Numbered from the stretch's first letter, positions 31,702 to 44,186 are shown. The stretch is DNA of 64,000 bases from Vicia villosa (GCF_029867415.1 NC_081186.1:29949915-30013914); one strand, 5' to 3'. The notes: generated by a model from the letters alone, not told the origin. Translations and numbers: made by a program.

Positions 31702-33711
31702 TGTAACGCCCGTAAATGTGTTTTTCTAATTAATTGTGATGTTTGCTACATTTTCCTAAATTTTACCGTTTTTGAGTCGTGTCAGTCGGTAAATATTAAT
31801 TATGTTAATATTTTACTTATTACTTTCCATGTGTGTAATTATTATGTTTTGGGTGTGAATTGGTTAGAATCAATGTTTAGTAACATTTGGGCCAAAATTA
31901 GAATTAATGAGAGTTAAGTGGGTGAAAATGAGAAGTAGAGAAATAGAAAGAGTTATAGAGAGGTAGAAGATTATGATATCTTAGAATAGAAGAGAAAAAA
32001 GAGATATTTTGGAGAAAAAGAAAGAAAAGTGAAGAGAAGAAAAAGAAGAGAAAAAAAAAAGAGAAGAAGAGAATTGTAGAAATCCAAACCAAGCTAGAAC
32101 CAAGAATCTAACCAAGGTAAGGGGGTGAATCTAGTTTATCTTGATTGTATGATTCTTATAGTTTTGTTTTGTTTTGTTTTGTTTTGTTCTTATTCTTGCT
32201 CTTTTCTAAGTTTGACCAACAATGGTGGATTGGGTGTTTTGTGAGTTTTGAAGTTATAAACATGATTTTGTGGTGTGTATGTGTGGTATGATGATAGATA
32301 TCCTCATTGATCAAGTTTGTTTTTCATTTCTCCATGTTTTCTTGCTCATGAAGGAATTATTAGGTTATTGACATTTAGTGAGTGAACCATGGATCATTGA
32401 TTGTTAGAATGAATATATGGCATGTATGGATTGTGTAGGATGTGTAGGGAAGCTTATTTGAGGTTTTGAGATGATTGGGTGGGGTTTTGCAGGTCTGTTG
32501 CAGAACTGATTTTTCTAGGTTTACGCAGGTCCGCTGAGCGGCCTGGGTCCGCTGAGCGGAGGTCCTTTTGCACAAAAATCTCTGTGAAGGTCCGCTGAGT
32601 GGAGTTTCTGCATTTCTGTCTAATAATTTTCTGTCTGGGTCCGCTGAGCGGAGCTCAAGCGGACTGTGCGAAATATAGTTTTTCCAAACTTCGTTTTGTT
32701 GTATCTTTTGAACTGTAGGTCGTTTCTACGCGTCGTTTGAAGTATTATGGGAATCCTTGAGTATGCTTTATGATAAAGAAGAGTGTTTTGGTGGTTGAAT
32801 GATTTTTCATAAATGTACTTTGTGAAATGATAATTGCTAATCAAGTATGTTTTGACGGAATATGTGTGCTGTGTGAATATGAACGCCTGAGTGGCAATTT
32901 TGGTGATGTATCCGTGTGGATTAATATAACCGGTGTGATGTGGATATGTGACCGAGTTATATTATTGTTGTTGTTGTTGTTATGTAATCGAGTCGTTTGT
33001 ATGCACAGCATGACATTTCATTACGTTAATGGCGGAATGCTATTAACAGGTGGCCTGAATTGGCAATTATTACCAGTAGGAGCTTAATGCTCGGTAAAAA
33101 GGTGTATTTGCCCGAGTGGCAAGAGGTCATCAGTGGGGGCTAAATGCTCGATGACGGTTAGTCGTAGCTTACTGCTCGACAAAGGTGTATTTTCCTGAGG
33201 GAAAGAAGTCCCAGCATAATGCTCGGCAAGGTGTATTTGTCATAATGACAAGGAGGAGCTTACTCCGGATTTGGTACCACATGCATATGCATAGTCGAGT
33301 CTCATTCATCACCATCTGTACTTACCATTATGTTCTCACTCATTTATCGCATTACTTATATATTGATTGTGGCTGACTTAGTGGATTACCTTGTTGTATG
33401 ATTCTTGATGATACCTGTTGGCATTACTATATTTATCATGCTTTTCATTATAAATTATATTCTCACCCTTCTGCCTTAATGTTACCTACTCGTGGGTAAT
33501 GTGCAGGTGATCCGCAAGTGTAGGTGCTCTTTTAGTAGTCGTCCGTTTTGGTGTCGTCCGCTCGTGATACGTAACACCTAGGGGGATCGAACACTTATTT
33601 GGTAGATGATGCTTATAGGATCTTTTTGATGTATATTTGATCCTTTGGATGTATTCATATTATGTATTTTGGATACCCTCTCGTACGATGTATTTTGGAG
33701 GAATACGGTGG

Positions 33712-33795
<84 letters not shown>

Positions 33796-33974
33796 TACTG
33801 TCAAGTGTTTATGAGAATCTTTCCTCTTGGATTATTTGTGTTACGCATCTTTTGCGAGTATGTTATGTTTGGTGATGAGGTTACTTAAGTGTAATACCCT
33901 AATTGTTTTTATGAATTTAATTTTTATACTCTGATATTTGTAACTATATGCTTGGGTAGAATTGGGGTGTTACA
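31702..33974 (+). repeat. 5' LTR of the chromovirus (2273 bp)
   Basis: TGTAACGCCC start, GGTGTTACA end. It contains four CCGCTGAGCGG-type words (32531-32651), a series of small hairpins (33025-33251) and an interrupted TA microsatellite (about 33714-33791). Confidence 0.95.
33025..33251 (+). repeat. Series of small hairpins in the chromoviral LTR
   Basis: GTTAAT/ATTAAC (33025-33047). Two 18-nt near-identical loops, AGTAGGAGCTTAATGCTC and AGTGGGGGCTAAATGCTC, carry arms TTACC/GGTAA (33070-33097) and GTCATC/GATGAC (33126-33155). After three GGTGTAT leaders come TTGCC/GGCAA (33108-33122), TTTCC/GGAAA (33191-33204) and TTGTC/GACAA (33237-33251). The 3' LTR carries the same series at about 39786-40012 with some pairs decayed. 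Confidence 0.85.
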
Positions 33975-33978
33975 TTAG

Positions 33979-33990
33979 TGGTATCAGAGC
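33979..33990 (+). other. PBS complementary to initiator tRNA-Met
   Basis: TGGTATCAGAGC, 4 bp after the LTR end; the standard plant tRNA-iMet PBS. Confidence 0.95.
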
Positions 33991-34088
33991 GGGTCGGTCT
34001 TGTCCGACCAAGTGTCGTGTCGTTGGTCTAACCATTCTTGTGTTATTCTTTGGGCTTACTTCTCTTGGTGTTATTGTGAAGTTTAGAA

Positions 34089-34742
34089 ATGGCTGGACGT
34101 AATGACGCTGCTATTGCTGCTGCATTGCAAGCTATGGCTGAAGCTATGCATTCGGATGAGAATGCAAGGTCTCGGAGTTTAGCGACTTTCCAGAGGGAGA
34201 ATCCTCCTATGTTTAAAGGAACGCATGACCCCGAGGGAGCCTTGACTTGGATGAAGGAGATGGAGAGGATCTTTCGTGTGATGGATTGCACGCAAGAGCA
34301 GAAAGTCAGGTATGGCACTCATCAGTTAGCTGTGGAGGCTGATGATTGGTGGCTGGAGACTTTGGCAAGGTTAGAAGCAACCGGTGAAGAGATTTCCTGG
34401 ACGGTGTTCAAGAGGGAGTTTTTGAGGAAGTATTATCTGGAGGATGTCCGTGGAAAGAAAGAGACTGAGTTTCTGGCGTTGGTTCAAGGCAGCATGTTTG
34501 TTTCTGAATATGCGGCAAAGTTTAATGAACTTGTGAAATTCTACCCGCACTTTGTTGGTGAGGGAGCAGAATTTTCTAAGTGCATTAAGTTCCAGAATGG
34601 ATTGCGTTCAGATATCAAGAAGGCGGTAGGGTATCAGAAGATTCGGGTGTTTCCAGATTTGATGGACAGTTGTAGGATTTATGATGAGGATAATAATGCT
34701 CATCATAAGGTGATTAATGAAAAGAGGAACAAAGGTCCGTAG
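34089..34742 (+). CDS. gag: Chromovirus gag, N-terminal segment
   Basis: 217 codons ending in TAG at 34740-34742; the same frame continues downstream. The retrotransposon gag domain is seen as NPPMFKGTHDPEGALTWMKE near residue 40 and VFKREFLRKYY near 115. The matching ATG context and the 98-bp distance from the PBS support this start. The stop replaces what is most likely a Gln codon. Gag would form the particle and bind RNA; the zinc knuckles lie after the stop, at 34830-34990. Confidence 0.9.
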   Translation: MAGRNDAAIAAALQAMAEAMHSDENARSRSLATFQRENPPMFKGTHDPEGALTWMKEMERIFRVMDCTQEQKVRYGTHQLAVEADDWWLETLARLEATGEEISWTVFKREFLRKYYLEDVRGKKETEFLALVQGSMFVSEYAAKFNELVKFYPHFVGEGAEFSKCIKFQNGLRSDIKKAVGYQKIRVFPDLMDSCRIYDEDNNAHHKVINEKRNKGP

Positions 34743-34784
34743 AATTGTGGGAAGCCGTATGATGGAGGAAAGGGTAAGCAAAAG

Positions 34785-36827
34785 ATGAATTATGGACCAA
34801 AGTTTAGTGGGGGAGATGCTCCTGCTAAGATTGTATGTTTTAAGTGTGGTAAACCTGGCCACAAAAGTGATGTCTGCTTTAGTGACGCGAGGAAATGTTT
34901 CAAGTGTGGAAGGGTAGGACTTATATCATCCGACTGTGCGTCCAAGGGAGTTGTGTGTTTTAATTATGGTGAAGAGGGACTTATGAGCGGTCAATGTCAG
35001 AAGAAGAAAGTTCAAGCTGGTGGGAAGGTGTTTGCGTTGGCTGGAACTCAGACGGATAAGGGTGATCGACTGATCAGAGGTACTTGTTTTATTAATGGCA
35101 TTTCTTTAATTGCTATTATTGATACGGGTGCTTCCCATTGTTTTATAGCCGATGATTGTGTTAAAAGATTAGGTCTTGTTCTATCTGATTTGGGTGGTGA
35201 GATGGTTATCGATTTACCAGCAATGGGGTCGGTGACTACTTCCTTAGTTTGTAAGAATTGTCCGGTATCAATCTTCGGTAAGGACTTTACTGTTGATTTG
35301 ATTTGTTTGCCGATGAATGAGTTAGACGTGGTTCTGGGAATAGATTGGTTGATGAATAATCGTGTCCATATCGATTGTTATCATAAGTTGGTGAGGTTTC
35401 CATTTCTTAAGAAGGATGCGGAATTTGGTGTCTTATCTACCAAGGAGTTGAATCAACTGTTAGCAGATGGGGCACAATTGTTTGGTATGTTTGCATCGTT
35501 GACTGTGGAGAGTCGAGCTGCAGTTGGGGATTTTCCAATAGTGCGAGAATTTCCCGAAGTGTTTCCTGAAGACTTTTCTAATGTGCCGCCAAAGAGAGAG
35601 GTGGAGTTTTCCATAGATCTAGTTCTTGGTACGAGGCCTGTGTCTATGGCGCCATATAGAATGTCGGCATCAGAGTTAGTGGAATTGAAGAAACAATTGG
35701 AAGAGTTGCTAGCAAAACATTTTGTGAGGCCTAGTGTTTCACCATGGGGAGCTCCAGTTTTGTTGGTAAAGAAGAAGGATGGAAGCATGAGGTTGTGTAT
35801 TGATTATCGCCAGTTGAACAAGGTGACAATTAAGAATAAGTATCCGCTTCCTAGGATTGACGACTTGATGGATCAGTTGGTGGGAGCCAGTGTGTTTAGC
35901 AAGATTGATTTAAGATCTGGTTACCATCAGATTCGGGTGAAGGAGGAAGATATTCAGAAGACTGCGTTTAGGACTCGGTACGGGCATTATGAGTTTTTGG
36001 TGATGCCGTTCGGGGTTTCTAATGCACCTGGTGTGTTTATGGAGTATATGAATCGCATATTCCATGATCAGTTGGATAAGTTTGTTGTGGTCTTCATAGA
36101 TGACATCTTAATTTATTCTAAGTCTCCGGAAGAGCATGAGGAGCATTTGCGTGTTGTGCTACAGGTTTTGAAGGAGAAGCAGTTGTATGCTAAGTTATCC
36201 AAGTGCGAGTTCTGGTTATCAGAGGTGAGTTTTCTTGGTCATGTGATTTCAGGTAACGGGATTGCAGTGGATCCATCCAAGGTAGATGCAGTGCTACAAT
36301 GGGAGGTTCCGAGATCGGTTACTGAGATCAGAAGCTTCTTAGGTTTGGCAGGTTATTATCGAAGATTCATAGAAGGCTTTTCGAAGTTGGCACTTCCGTT
36401 AACTCAGCTTACTTGCAAGGGTAAGGCGTTTATTTGGGACATAGTTTGTGAAAGGAATTTTGAAGATGTGAAGAGATGGTTGACTTCAGCTCCGGTTTTG
36501 ATTTTACCTGATCCTAAGGAACCGTTTGTGGTGTATTGTGATGCATCGCATATGGGGTTAGGTGGTGTTTTGATGCAGGAAGGTAAGGTGGTGGCTTACG
36601 CTTCGAGACAGTTAAGGATTCATGAGAAGAATTATCCCACTCATGATTTAGAGTTAGCTACGGTTGTTTTTGCATTAAAGATTTGGAGGCATTATCTCTA
36701 CGGTGCAAGGTTCGAGGTCTTTAGTGATCATAAGAGTTTGAAATACTTATTTGATCAGAAAGAATTGAACATGAGACAACGTAGGTGGTTGGAATTCCTG
36801 AAAGACTATGACTTTAGCTTGAATTAA
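34785..36827 (+). CDS. pol: Chromovirus gag tail, protease, RT and RNase H
   Basis: Same frame as the gag segment. It starts with zinc knuckles: [14 protein letters not shown] is intact, [14 protein letters not shown] lacks the histidine, and [14 protein letters not shown] lacks one cysteine and the histidine. Protease follows with [11 protein letters not shown] (active DTG). RT has [41 protein letters not shown], the active site [11 protein letters not shown] and [11 protein letters not shown]. RNase H has [15 protein letters not shown] and [15 protein letters not shown]. It ends in TAA at 36825-36827 where the family has Tyr, in the tail of RNase H. Translation from the internal ATG at 34785 is not expected; the frame would be read through from gag. 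Confidence 0.93.
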   Translation: MNYGPKFSGGDAPAKIVCFKCGKPGHKSDVCFSDARKCFKCGRVGLISSDCASKGVVCFNYGEEGLMSGQCQKKKVQAGGKVFALAGTQTDKGDRLIRGTCFINGISLIAIIDTGASHCFIADDCVKRLGLVLSDLGGEMVIDLPAMGSVTTSLVCKNCPVSIFGKDFTVDLICLPMNELDVVLGIDWLMNNRVHIDCYHKLVRFPFLKKDAEFGVLSTKELNQLLADGAQLFGMFASLTVESRAAVGDFPIVREFPEVFPEDFSNVPPKREVEFSIDLVLGTRPVSMAPYRMSASELVELKKQLEELLAKHFVRPSVSPWGAPVLLVKKKDGSMRLCIDYRQLNKVTIKNKYPLPRIDDLMDQLVGASVFSKIDLRSGYHQIRVKEEDIQKTAFRTRYGHYEFLVMPFGVSNAPGVFMEYMNRIFHDQLDKFVVVFIDDILIYSKSPEEHEEHLRVVLQVLKEKQLYAKLSKCEFWLSEVSFLGHVISGNGIAVDPSKVDAVLQWEVPRSVTEIRSFLGLAGYYRRFIEGFSKLALPLTQLTCKGKAFIWDIVCERNFEDVKRWLTSAPVLILPDPKEPFVVYCDASHMGLGGVLMQEGKVVAYASRQLRIHEKNYPTHDLELATVVFALKIWRHYLYGARFEVFSDHKSLKYLFDQKELNMRQRRWLEFLKDYDFSLN

Positions 36828-37268
36828 CATCCTGGTAAAGCTAATGTGGTTGCCGATGCTTTGAATCGGAAATCTTTGCATATGTCCGCGATGATGGCGG
36901 AGGAGTGGAAACTTTTGGAGTAGTTTCGTGATCTTAGTTTAGTATGTGAATTGACACCAGGTAGTGTGAAGATGGGTATGTTGAAAGTGACGAATGATTT
37001 TCTGTCGACCGTTAGCGAGAGACAGAAGATGGATGTGAAACTTGTTGATTTGTTTATGGTGGCAAATCAAAGTGATGATGGCGACTTCAGAGTGGATGGT
37101 CAGGGTGTTTTGAGATTCCATGGTCGAATATGTGTACCTTATGAGTCCAAGCTGAAGAAGATGATTTTAGAGGAAGGTCACAGGAGCAGTTTGAGTATTC
37201 ATCCGGGAGCCAATAAGATGTACTAGGATTTGAAGAAGATCTTTTGGTGGTCTGGTTAGAAAAGAGAT
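36828..37268 (+). pseudogene. pol: Chromovirus RNase H-integrase junction with three stops
   Basis: The frame continues unshifted through HPGKANVVADALNRKS, with stops at about 36920 (TAG), 37224 (TAG) and 37257 (TAG). The integrase N-terminal zinc region spans the end (HRSSLSIHPGANKMY) into the next open segment (CLVCQKSK). Confidence 0.85.
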
Positions 37269-38444
37269 GTGGCTCAGTTTGTGTATGCGTGTTTGGTATG
37301 TCAGAAGTCAAAAGTGGAACATCAGCGTCCTGCAGGGTTGTTGCAACCGTTGGATATTCCAGAGTGGAAATGGGATAGTATTTCTATGGACTTTGTGACG
37401 AGTTTACCGAAAACTGTGAGAGGTTTTGATGCAGTTTGGGTGATTGTTGATAGGTTAACAAAGTCTGCTCACTTTATTCCTATTAACATCACTTTTCCAG
37501 TTGCAAAGTTGGCTGAGATTTATATCAAGGTGATTGTGAAACTACATGGTATACCGTTGAGTATTGTGTCGGATAGAGATCCAAGGTTCACATCAGATTT
37601 TTGGAAAGGTTTACAAGAGGCTCTAGGTTCTAAGTTGAGGTTGAGTTCGGCTTATCATCCTCAGACAGACGGTCAGACCGAAAGGACTATTCAATCGTTA
37701 GAAGACTTGTTGAGGGCATGTGTTCTTGAGAAGGGAGGCTCGTGGGATACTTATCTTCCGTTGATAGAATTCACTTACAACAACAGTTTTCATTCTAGTA
37801 TCGGAATGGCACCTTTTGAAGCTCTATATGGTCGTAAGTGTAGAACTCCATTATGTTGGTTTGAATCGGGCGAGAGTGTGGTACTCGGACCAGAGATGGT
37901 AAGAGAGACTACAGAGAAGGTGAAATTTATTCGTGAGAAGATGAGAAGTTCACAGAGTAGGCAAAAGAGTTATCATGACAAGCGAAGGAAATATTTGGAA
38001 TTCCAAGCTGGTGATCATGTATTCTTAAGAGTTACGCCTATGACGGGTGTAGGACGAGCTTTGAAATCGAGGAAGCTTACTCCGCGTTTTATTGGTCCTT
38101 ATCAGATATCGGAGCGAGTTGGCAAAGTTGCGTATCGGGTGGCGTTACCGCCAAGTCTTGCTAATCTACACGATGTATTCCATGGGTCTCAGTTGAGGAG
38201 ATACATTGCGGATCCATCCCATGTGATTCAGATGGATGATGTGCAAGTGTGTGAGAACCTGACGGTTGAGACGATGCCGGTGCGTATTGAGGATCGTGAG
38301 ACTAAGACTCTAAGAGGTAAAGAGATCGCCTTGGTGAAAGTCGTATGCTTAAGTGCGGCAGGTGAGAGTTTGACCTGGGAGTTGGAGAGTAAGATGCGAG
38401 ACTCCTATCCTGAGTTGTTTGTAGCAGGTAATTTTTATTTTTGA
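37269..38444 (+). CDS. pol: Chromovirus integrase and chromodomain-like tail
   Basis: 391 codons, same frame as the upstream segments. The integrase core shows the catalytic Asp in ISMDFVTSLP, the second Asp in IVSDRDPRFTS and the Glu in DGQTERTIQSLEDLLR. Next comes the GPY/F module (LTPRFIGPYQISERVGKVAY), then LANLHDVFHGSQLRRY. The last 50 residues (PVRIEDRETKTLRGKEIALVK, cut here at the limit) ending ELFVAGNFYF are the Tekay/Del chromodomain-like tail, which in this clade directs insertion toward marked chromatin. Stop at 38442-38444, 11 bp before the PPT. This segment alone looks intact. Confidence 0.93.
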   Translation: MAQFVYACLVCQKSKVEHQRPAGLLQPLDIPEWKWDSISMDFVTSLPKTVRGFDAVWVIVDRLTKSAHFIPINITFPVAKLAEIYIKVIVKLHGIPLSIVSDRDPRFTSDFWKGLQEALGSKLRLSSAYHPQTDGQTERTIQSLEDLLRACVLEKGGSWDTYLPLIEFTYNNSFHSSIGMAPFEALYGRKCRTPLCWFESGESVVLGPEMVRETTEKVKFIREKMRSSQSRQKSYHDKRRKYLEFQAGDHVFLRVTPMTGVGRALKSRKLTPRFIGPYQISERVGKVAYRVALPPSLANLHDVFHGSQLRRYIADPSHVIQMDDVQVCENLTVETMPVRIEDRETKTLRGKEIALVKVVCLSAAGESLTWELESKMRDSYPELFVAGNFYF

Positions 38445-38455
38445 GGACGAAAATC

Positions 38456-38473
38456 TCTTAAGTGGGGGAGGGT
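38456..38473 (+). other. Polypurine tract of the chromovirus
   Basis: AAGTGGGGGAGGGT directly before the 3' LTR start (38474), the second-strand primer site. Confidence 0.88.
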
Positions 38474-40474
38474 TGTAACGCCCGTAAATGTGTTTTTCTA
38501 ATTAATTGTGATGTTTGCTACATTTTCCTAAATTTTACCGTTTTTGAATCGTGTCAGTCGATAAATATTAATTATGTTAATATTTTACTTATTACTTTCC
38601 ATGTGTGTAATTATTATGTTTTGGGTGTTAATTGGTTAGAATCAATGTTTAGTAACATTTGGGCCAAAATTAGAATTAATGAGAGTTAAGTGGGTGAAAA
38701 TGAGAAGTAGAGAAATAGAAAGAGTTATAGAGAGGTAGAAGATTATGATATCTTAGAATAGAAGAGAAAAAAGAGATATTTTGGAGAAAAAGAAAGAAAA
38801 GTGAAGAGAAGAAAAAGAAGAGAAAAACAAAGAGAAGAAGAGAATTGTAGAAATCCAAACCAAGCTAGAACCAAGAATCTTACCAAGGTAAGGGGGTGAA
38901 TCTAGTTTATCTTGATTGTATGATTATTATAGTTTTGTTTTGTTTTGTTCTTGTTCTTGCTCTTTTCTAAGTTTGACCAACAATGATTGATTGGGTGTTT
39001 TTTGAGTTTTGAAGTTATAAACATGATTTTGTGGTGTGTATGTGTGGTATGATGATAGATATCCTCATTGATCATGTTTGTTTTTTATTTCTCCATGTTT
39101 TCTTGCTCATGAAGGAATTATTAGGTTATTGACCTTTAGTGAGTGAACCATGGATCATTGATTGTCAGAATGAATATATGGCATGTATGGATTGTGTAGG
39201 ATGTGTAGGGAAGCTTATTTGAGGTTTTGAGATGATTGGGTGGGGTTTTGCAGGTCTGTTGCAGAACTGATTTTTCTAGGTATACGCAGGTCCGCTGAGC
39301 GGCCTGGGTCCACTGAGCAGAGGTCCTTTTGTAGAAAAATCTCTGTGAAGGTCCGCTGAGCGGAGTTTCTGCATTTCTGTCTAATAATTTTCTGTCTGGG
39401 TCCGCTGAGCGGAGCTCAAGCGGACTGTGCGAAATATAGTTTTTCCAAACTTCGTTTTGTTGTAGCTTTTGAACCGTAGGTCGTTTCTACGCGCCGTTTA
39501 AAGTATTATGGGAATCCTTGAGTATGCTTTATGATAAAGAGGAGTGTGTTGGTGGTTGAATGATTTTTCATAAATGTACTTTGTGAAATGATAATTGCTA
39601 ATCAAGTATATTTTGACGGTATATGTGTGTTGTGTGAATATGAACGCCTGAGTGGCAATTTTGGTGATGTATCCGTGTGGATTAATATAACCGGTGTGAT
39701 GTGGATATGTGACCGAGTTATATTATTCTTGTTGTTGTTGTTATGTAATCGAGTCATTTGTATGCACAGCATGACATTTCATTCCGTTAATGGCGGAATG
39801 CTATTAACAGGTGGCCTGAATTGGCAATTGTTACCAGTGGGAGCTTAATGCTCGGTAAAAAGGTGTATTTACCCGAATGGCAAGAGGTCATCAGTGGGGG
39901 CTAAATGCTCGATGATGGTTAGTCGTAGCTTACTGCTCGACAAAGGTGTATTTTCCTGAGGGAAAGAAGTCCCAGCATAATGCTCGGCAAGGTGTATTTG
40001 TCATAATGACAAGGAGGAGTTTACTCCGGATTTGGTACCACATGCATATGCATAGTCGAGTCTCATTCATCACCATCTGTACTTACCATTATGTTCTCAC
40101 TCATTTATCGCATTACTTATATATTGATTGTGGCTGACTTAGTGGATTACCTTGTTGTATGATTCTTGATGATACCTGTTGGCATTACTATATTTATCAT
40201 GCTTTTCATTATAAACTATATTCTCACCCTTCTGCCTTAATGTTACCTACTCGTGGGTAATGTGCAGGTGATCCGCAAGTGTAGGTGCTCTTTTAGTAGT
40301 CGTCCGTTTTGGTGTCGTCCGCTCGTGATACGTAACACCTAGGGGGGGATCGAACACTTATTTGGTAGATGATGCTTATAGGATCCTTTTGATGTATATT
40401 TGATCCTTTGGATGTATTCATATTATGTATTTTGGATACCCTCTCGTACGATGTATTTTGGAGGAATACGGTGG

Positions 40475-40524
<50 letters not shown>

Positions 40525-40703
40525 TACTGTCAAGTGTTTATGAGAATCTTTCCTCTTGGATTATTTGTGTTACGCATCTTTTGCGAGTATGTTATGTTTG
40601 GTGATGAGGTTACTTAAGTGTAATACCCTAATTGTTTTTATGAATTTAATTTTTATACTCTGATATTTGTACCTATATGCTTGGGTAGAATTGGGGTGTT
40701 ACA
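38474..40703 (+). repeat. 3' LTR of the chromovirus (2230 bp)
   Basis: Same ends as the 5' LTR. Shorter mainly through fewer TTTTG repeats near 38935 and a shorter TA microsatellite (about 40476-40522). Confidence 0.95.
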
Positions 40704-40810
40704 TGCACACTTAGGAAAACATTATAAACAAAATTGTTTACATATAAAATGTATATGTTGTTATCATCAAAACTTAGAGATAATGTGCAGAACTAAATCT
40801 TGTTCTAACA
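40704..40810 (-). repeat. SIRE/Maximus-like copia LTR, 5' end
   Basis: The minus strand starts TGTTAGAACAAG at 40810 and includes AAGTTTTGATGATAACAAC, matching the start of the LTR at 63106. Joined across the chromovirus to 30398-31701. Confidence 0.8.
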
Positions 40811-41940
40811 TCTATATATACAAATTCTAACATATTATTATTTTAGAGAATAGTTAAGAAAGACGGCGCGTACCTTGTAGGATTTGAGAGACTTCTGTCA
40901 GAAAAAATTTGTATGAGAGGATTACTACCCTATTCATTGTTGTTTAGGTTTTTCAGAATAATTTAATCGTTTAATGGTGAAACGCTTAAATAACTAAATG
41001 ACTGAGGGAAGGGACCTTTCGTTGGGCTTAACTAAATGATCTAACCTATCACGGTCCATTCAAACACAAACTCAATCAAATAATTCATCTATAATTAGTG
41101 TTCAATACCAATTGACAATAATATAATTTATTAACAATTAATTATGTCAATCCACATTGCATTAATTAAATAAATAATGTAACAATCTCCCACTAGGATG
41201 ACAATAATTAATTATCAATAATAGTTAAAACACTAACTGATCAAAAGATAAGTAAGTTTCAACGTTGCAGAAATTATATTTGATAGAAAAAACAAATCAT
41301 ACATGTTAAAAACTCACACTTATAAAGAAAGATGAATTTAGAGTAACATAATTATGTTAAGAGAAATATCTTATTAAAAATGGCCAAAGCATATGAAAAA
41401 TGTTAATGATAAACTCCTACTAACCCAAAATATCATAATACTCACTCATGTATATACGTTTTTGTTAGTGATTCTACTAATGAGTTTTAAATTAAAGATC
41501 GTAGAATATCCACATAGGTCTAAGAATCGTAATTACATATAGGTGTATCTCATTAAGAGAGTAACTAAATTTAATCATAAGTACTTTCATAACACAATAT
41601 CATACTCGAAAGGAGTATTGATATTATACTTGTACTTTTTATTTATGACCTCAATAGTATGGAGGTTGAAGATAAAATAATACAATAATATTGCAGGCTA
41701 AAGAATTATTGTGCCCTTTCAATAATAACCTAAACATCAAATTTTGATACTTTATGAGATTAAGAGAATAATATATATCTTAATATAATATAATAAGACT
41801 TCTTATAGTTATTGTATAAGAACATGTCATATTTTACAGTGCATGCAAAAGTATGTACTTTATTGTATATCTTAATATAATATAATAAGACTTCTTATAG
41901 TAATTTAATTTTTTTTAGATTATATGATTGTGTATACATG
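40811..41940. other. AT-rich DNA, no gene
   Basis: No ORF of interest. A phrase CAATCTCCCACTAGGATGACA (41189) resembles copia LTR sequence. A 36-bp direct repeat starts TATATCTTAATATAATATAA at 41774 and 41866. Confidence 0.45.
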
Positions 41941-41945
41941 CACTA

Positions 41946-44096
41946 TGTAACACCCCAAATCTATCCCGCAATTAATAGGAAATTAGAGTGCAAAAATCTT
42001 TAAAACAAACATCATGATTCGAGGCGTCACATTTATCAACTTAAACAATATCTCATGCAAGCTTGTACATAAAGATACATAACACATGTCAACGGAGAAA
42101 TCATACTTCATTAAACATTCAAATCCAAATAGTTCATAATATCGCAGTGGAATTCAAAGAACGACATAAAATCAAATTCATAACATCTTTGCCAATACGA
42201 CAATAACTATCCAACATGTCTCAATCAAAGAGAACAACAACAAAATCCAACAATACAAAATAACATAATCAAAACATAACGACATAAAGCAACAAGCATC
42301 GCAAACATCCCCGGAGTGCTACGTATCAGAGCATAGACACACTGACTCGAGCTATAAGGTAAACGGCTACTCCACGTCGTTACCTGCACGTTACCAACAA
42401 AGGGTAACATTCAAACAGAAAGGGTGAGATATCAAACAGTATAAAGGAACATATGATAATATTCAAAGCAAGGAAAAGAATCATACATAGTTCACCACTT
42501 CTCATCACAAACGACAATGTTATTATCCAAATACAATAACATATTCAATAGCACGACTACATCATCAACATATCACAGCATTCACGTCATAATCATAAAC
42601 ATTCAAAATGCAACTCAATATGCGACTTGACTATATGCACATGCATGTGGTACCATTATAGTAAAACTCCCGTCTCAAACAATTGCCATTGGGCCGTCTC
42701 AAACATTTGCCATTAAGGCCATCTCAAACATTTGCCATTAAGGCCGTCTCAAACAATGCAATGGATGCGACTCAAATGATGCACATCCACAAACACGACT
42801 AAAACAACATAAGCAACATAAACAACATAAGCAACATGTCATACATCGTCTCAAACAACACCAACTCAATGCCAAGGTTCTATGGCAATAACCATATCAT
42901 TACTATCATAGTAATTTACCACATCTCAATCACGTCATCACGACATACAAGCATACATCACATACAACTTCACAAAACATCGTTAAATTAGTAACATACA
43001 ATTCAAGGAAAGGTTTCAAAAAGGTTTTCAAAGATTTTCAAATTATATTCATTAGAAAGAAATCAATTAGAGCTTCATGGAGGTTCAAATGACACTTAAA
43101 AGGGAGTTACGGATCAAAAGATACATCAATTAACAGTTTCCATTTTACAGACCGTGCTACGCACCCATAAGCTTGCCACGCACGCTAAGTCAGAACGTCC
43201 GGCGCTAAGCGCCCCCGAACCCGCGCGACGCGCGCTATGTTCTGCCTAGAAGGTCTACGCAGCTTCAACAGCGGGCTACGCGCGCTACACCGTGGGACGC
43301 GCCCTGTGCGTTTTCTGCAGAATTTTCTCTGTGATGACAGCAAACCCATTATCCCCATTTTCAACCCAAAATCATTTCCAGCTCAGTTTTCATCACGAAT
43401 TTCATGCTTATATCATATATATAACACATAGAATCAGTGACAAATATCAAATCATAACACATAAGGTAATTTCATGGATTCCCTTAACATCTCAAAGTTA
43501 GGGTTTCACCAACATTTACATTCACACATCAATTCATAAATTATTAACATACCCACTCACAATCTTGCATAGAATCATCATCTTAAGGTAGATTTTCACA
43601 TCATTGATGGATTAACATATCAATTTCATCCTAGTTTATAACACGCATTCATGGATACTAGGCATAGAATCAAAACCCCACCCTAAACATCATAATATAA
43701 TCCCTTATCATGAAAGAATCCCACTCTTACCTTAGGTTTTGGATTGAAGACAACTCTAGCTTCAATCTTGGATTCTCCTCTTCTCTTCACTCTTCTCTTC
43801 TTTTCCCAATTTCACCAAATAAGCTTCTTACTCTCTATTATCTAAAACCCTTGTTTTTGTTAAACCCTTACTATCTTCCAAATTGCTAATGGGCTCTAAT
43901 TAGCACCTCTCAAATACTAATACTAACTTAGGCCCAATAACTCATAACCTCACTAACTTATATTATTTACTAATAATTCCCAAATAAAATAACGTAAAAT
44001 CAATTAAGCATATAATTAACACATAATTCACACAATTGTCAATTAATTCACATAACACACATGACATAAATAATTAAGGTAAAAACGGGCGTTACA
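41946..44096 (-). mobile_element. Solo LTR of a chromovirus (2151 bp)
   Basis: Plus strand begins TGTAACACCCC and ends CGGGCGTTACA, the reverse of a TGTAACGCCCG..GGGGTGTTACA LTR. Flanked by CACTA at 41941-41945 and 44097-44101. It contains CG-rich palindromic words at about 43154-43310, such as GGCGCT-A-AGCGCC (43201-43213) and CGCGCG-A-CGCGCG (43222-43234), and a three-copy CGTCTCAAACATTTGCCATT phrase at 42669-42760. Confidence 0.93.
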
Positions 44097-44186
44097 CACT
44101 ATCGATGATCCAACATGAATAAATAGGATAAAGATTTATTGAGCCCACTAGTATTAAATACTCATATTATTCAATGGGATACTCAT

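Larger units (their letters stand above)
31702..40703 (+). mobile_element. Tekay/Del-type chromovirus, structurally complete (9.0 kb)
   Basis: 5' LTR 31702-33974, PBS 33979-33990, gag-pol 34089-38444, PPT 38456-38473, 3' LTR 38474-40703, with target duplication TGCAC at 31697-31701 and 40704-40708. Ty3/gypsy chromovirus: RT, RNase H, integrase and a C-terminal chromodomain-like tail are in the usual order. The LTR pair differs by roughly 40 substitutions over about 2.2 kb by eye, so about 2%. Gag-pol is one continuous frame broken by five nonsense codons and no frameshift. It is inserted in a SIRE-like LTR. Confidence 0.95.

Noticed and set aside
33714..33791. TA-rich tract as an origin or matrix attachment site
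   Set aside because: It is a microsatellite in the LTR whose length differs from the sister LTR (40476-40522); no other support.
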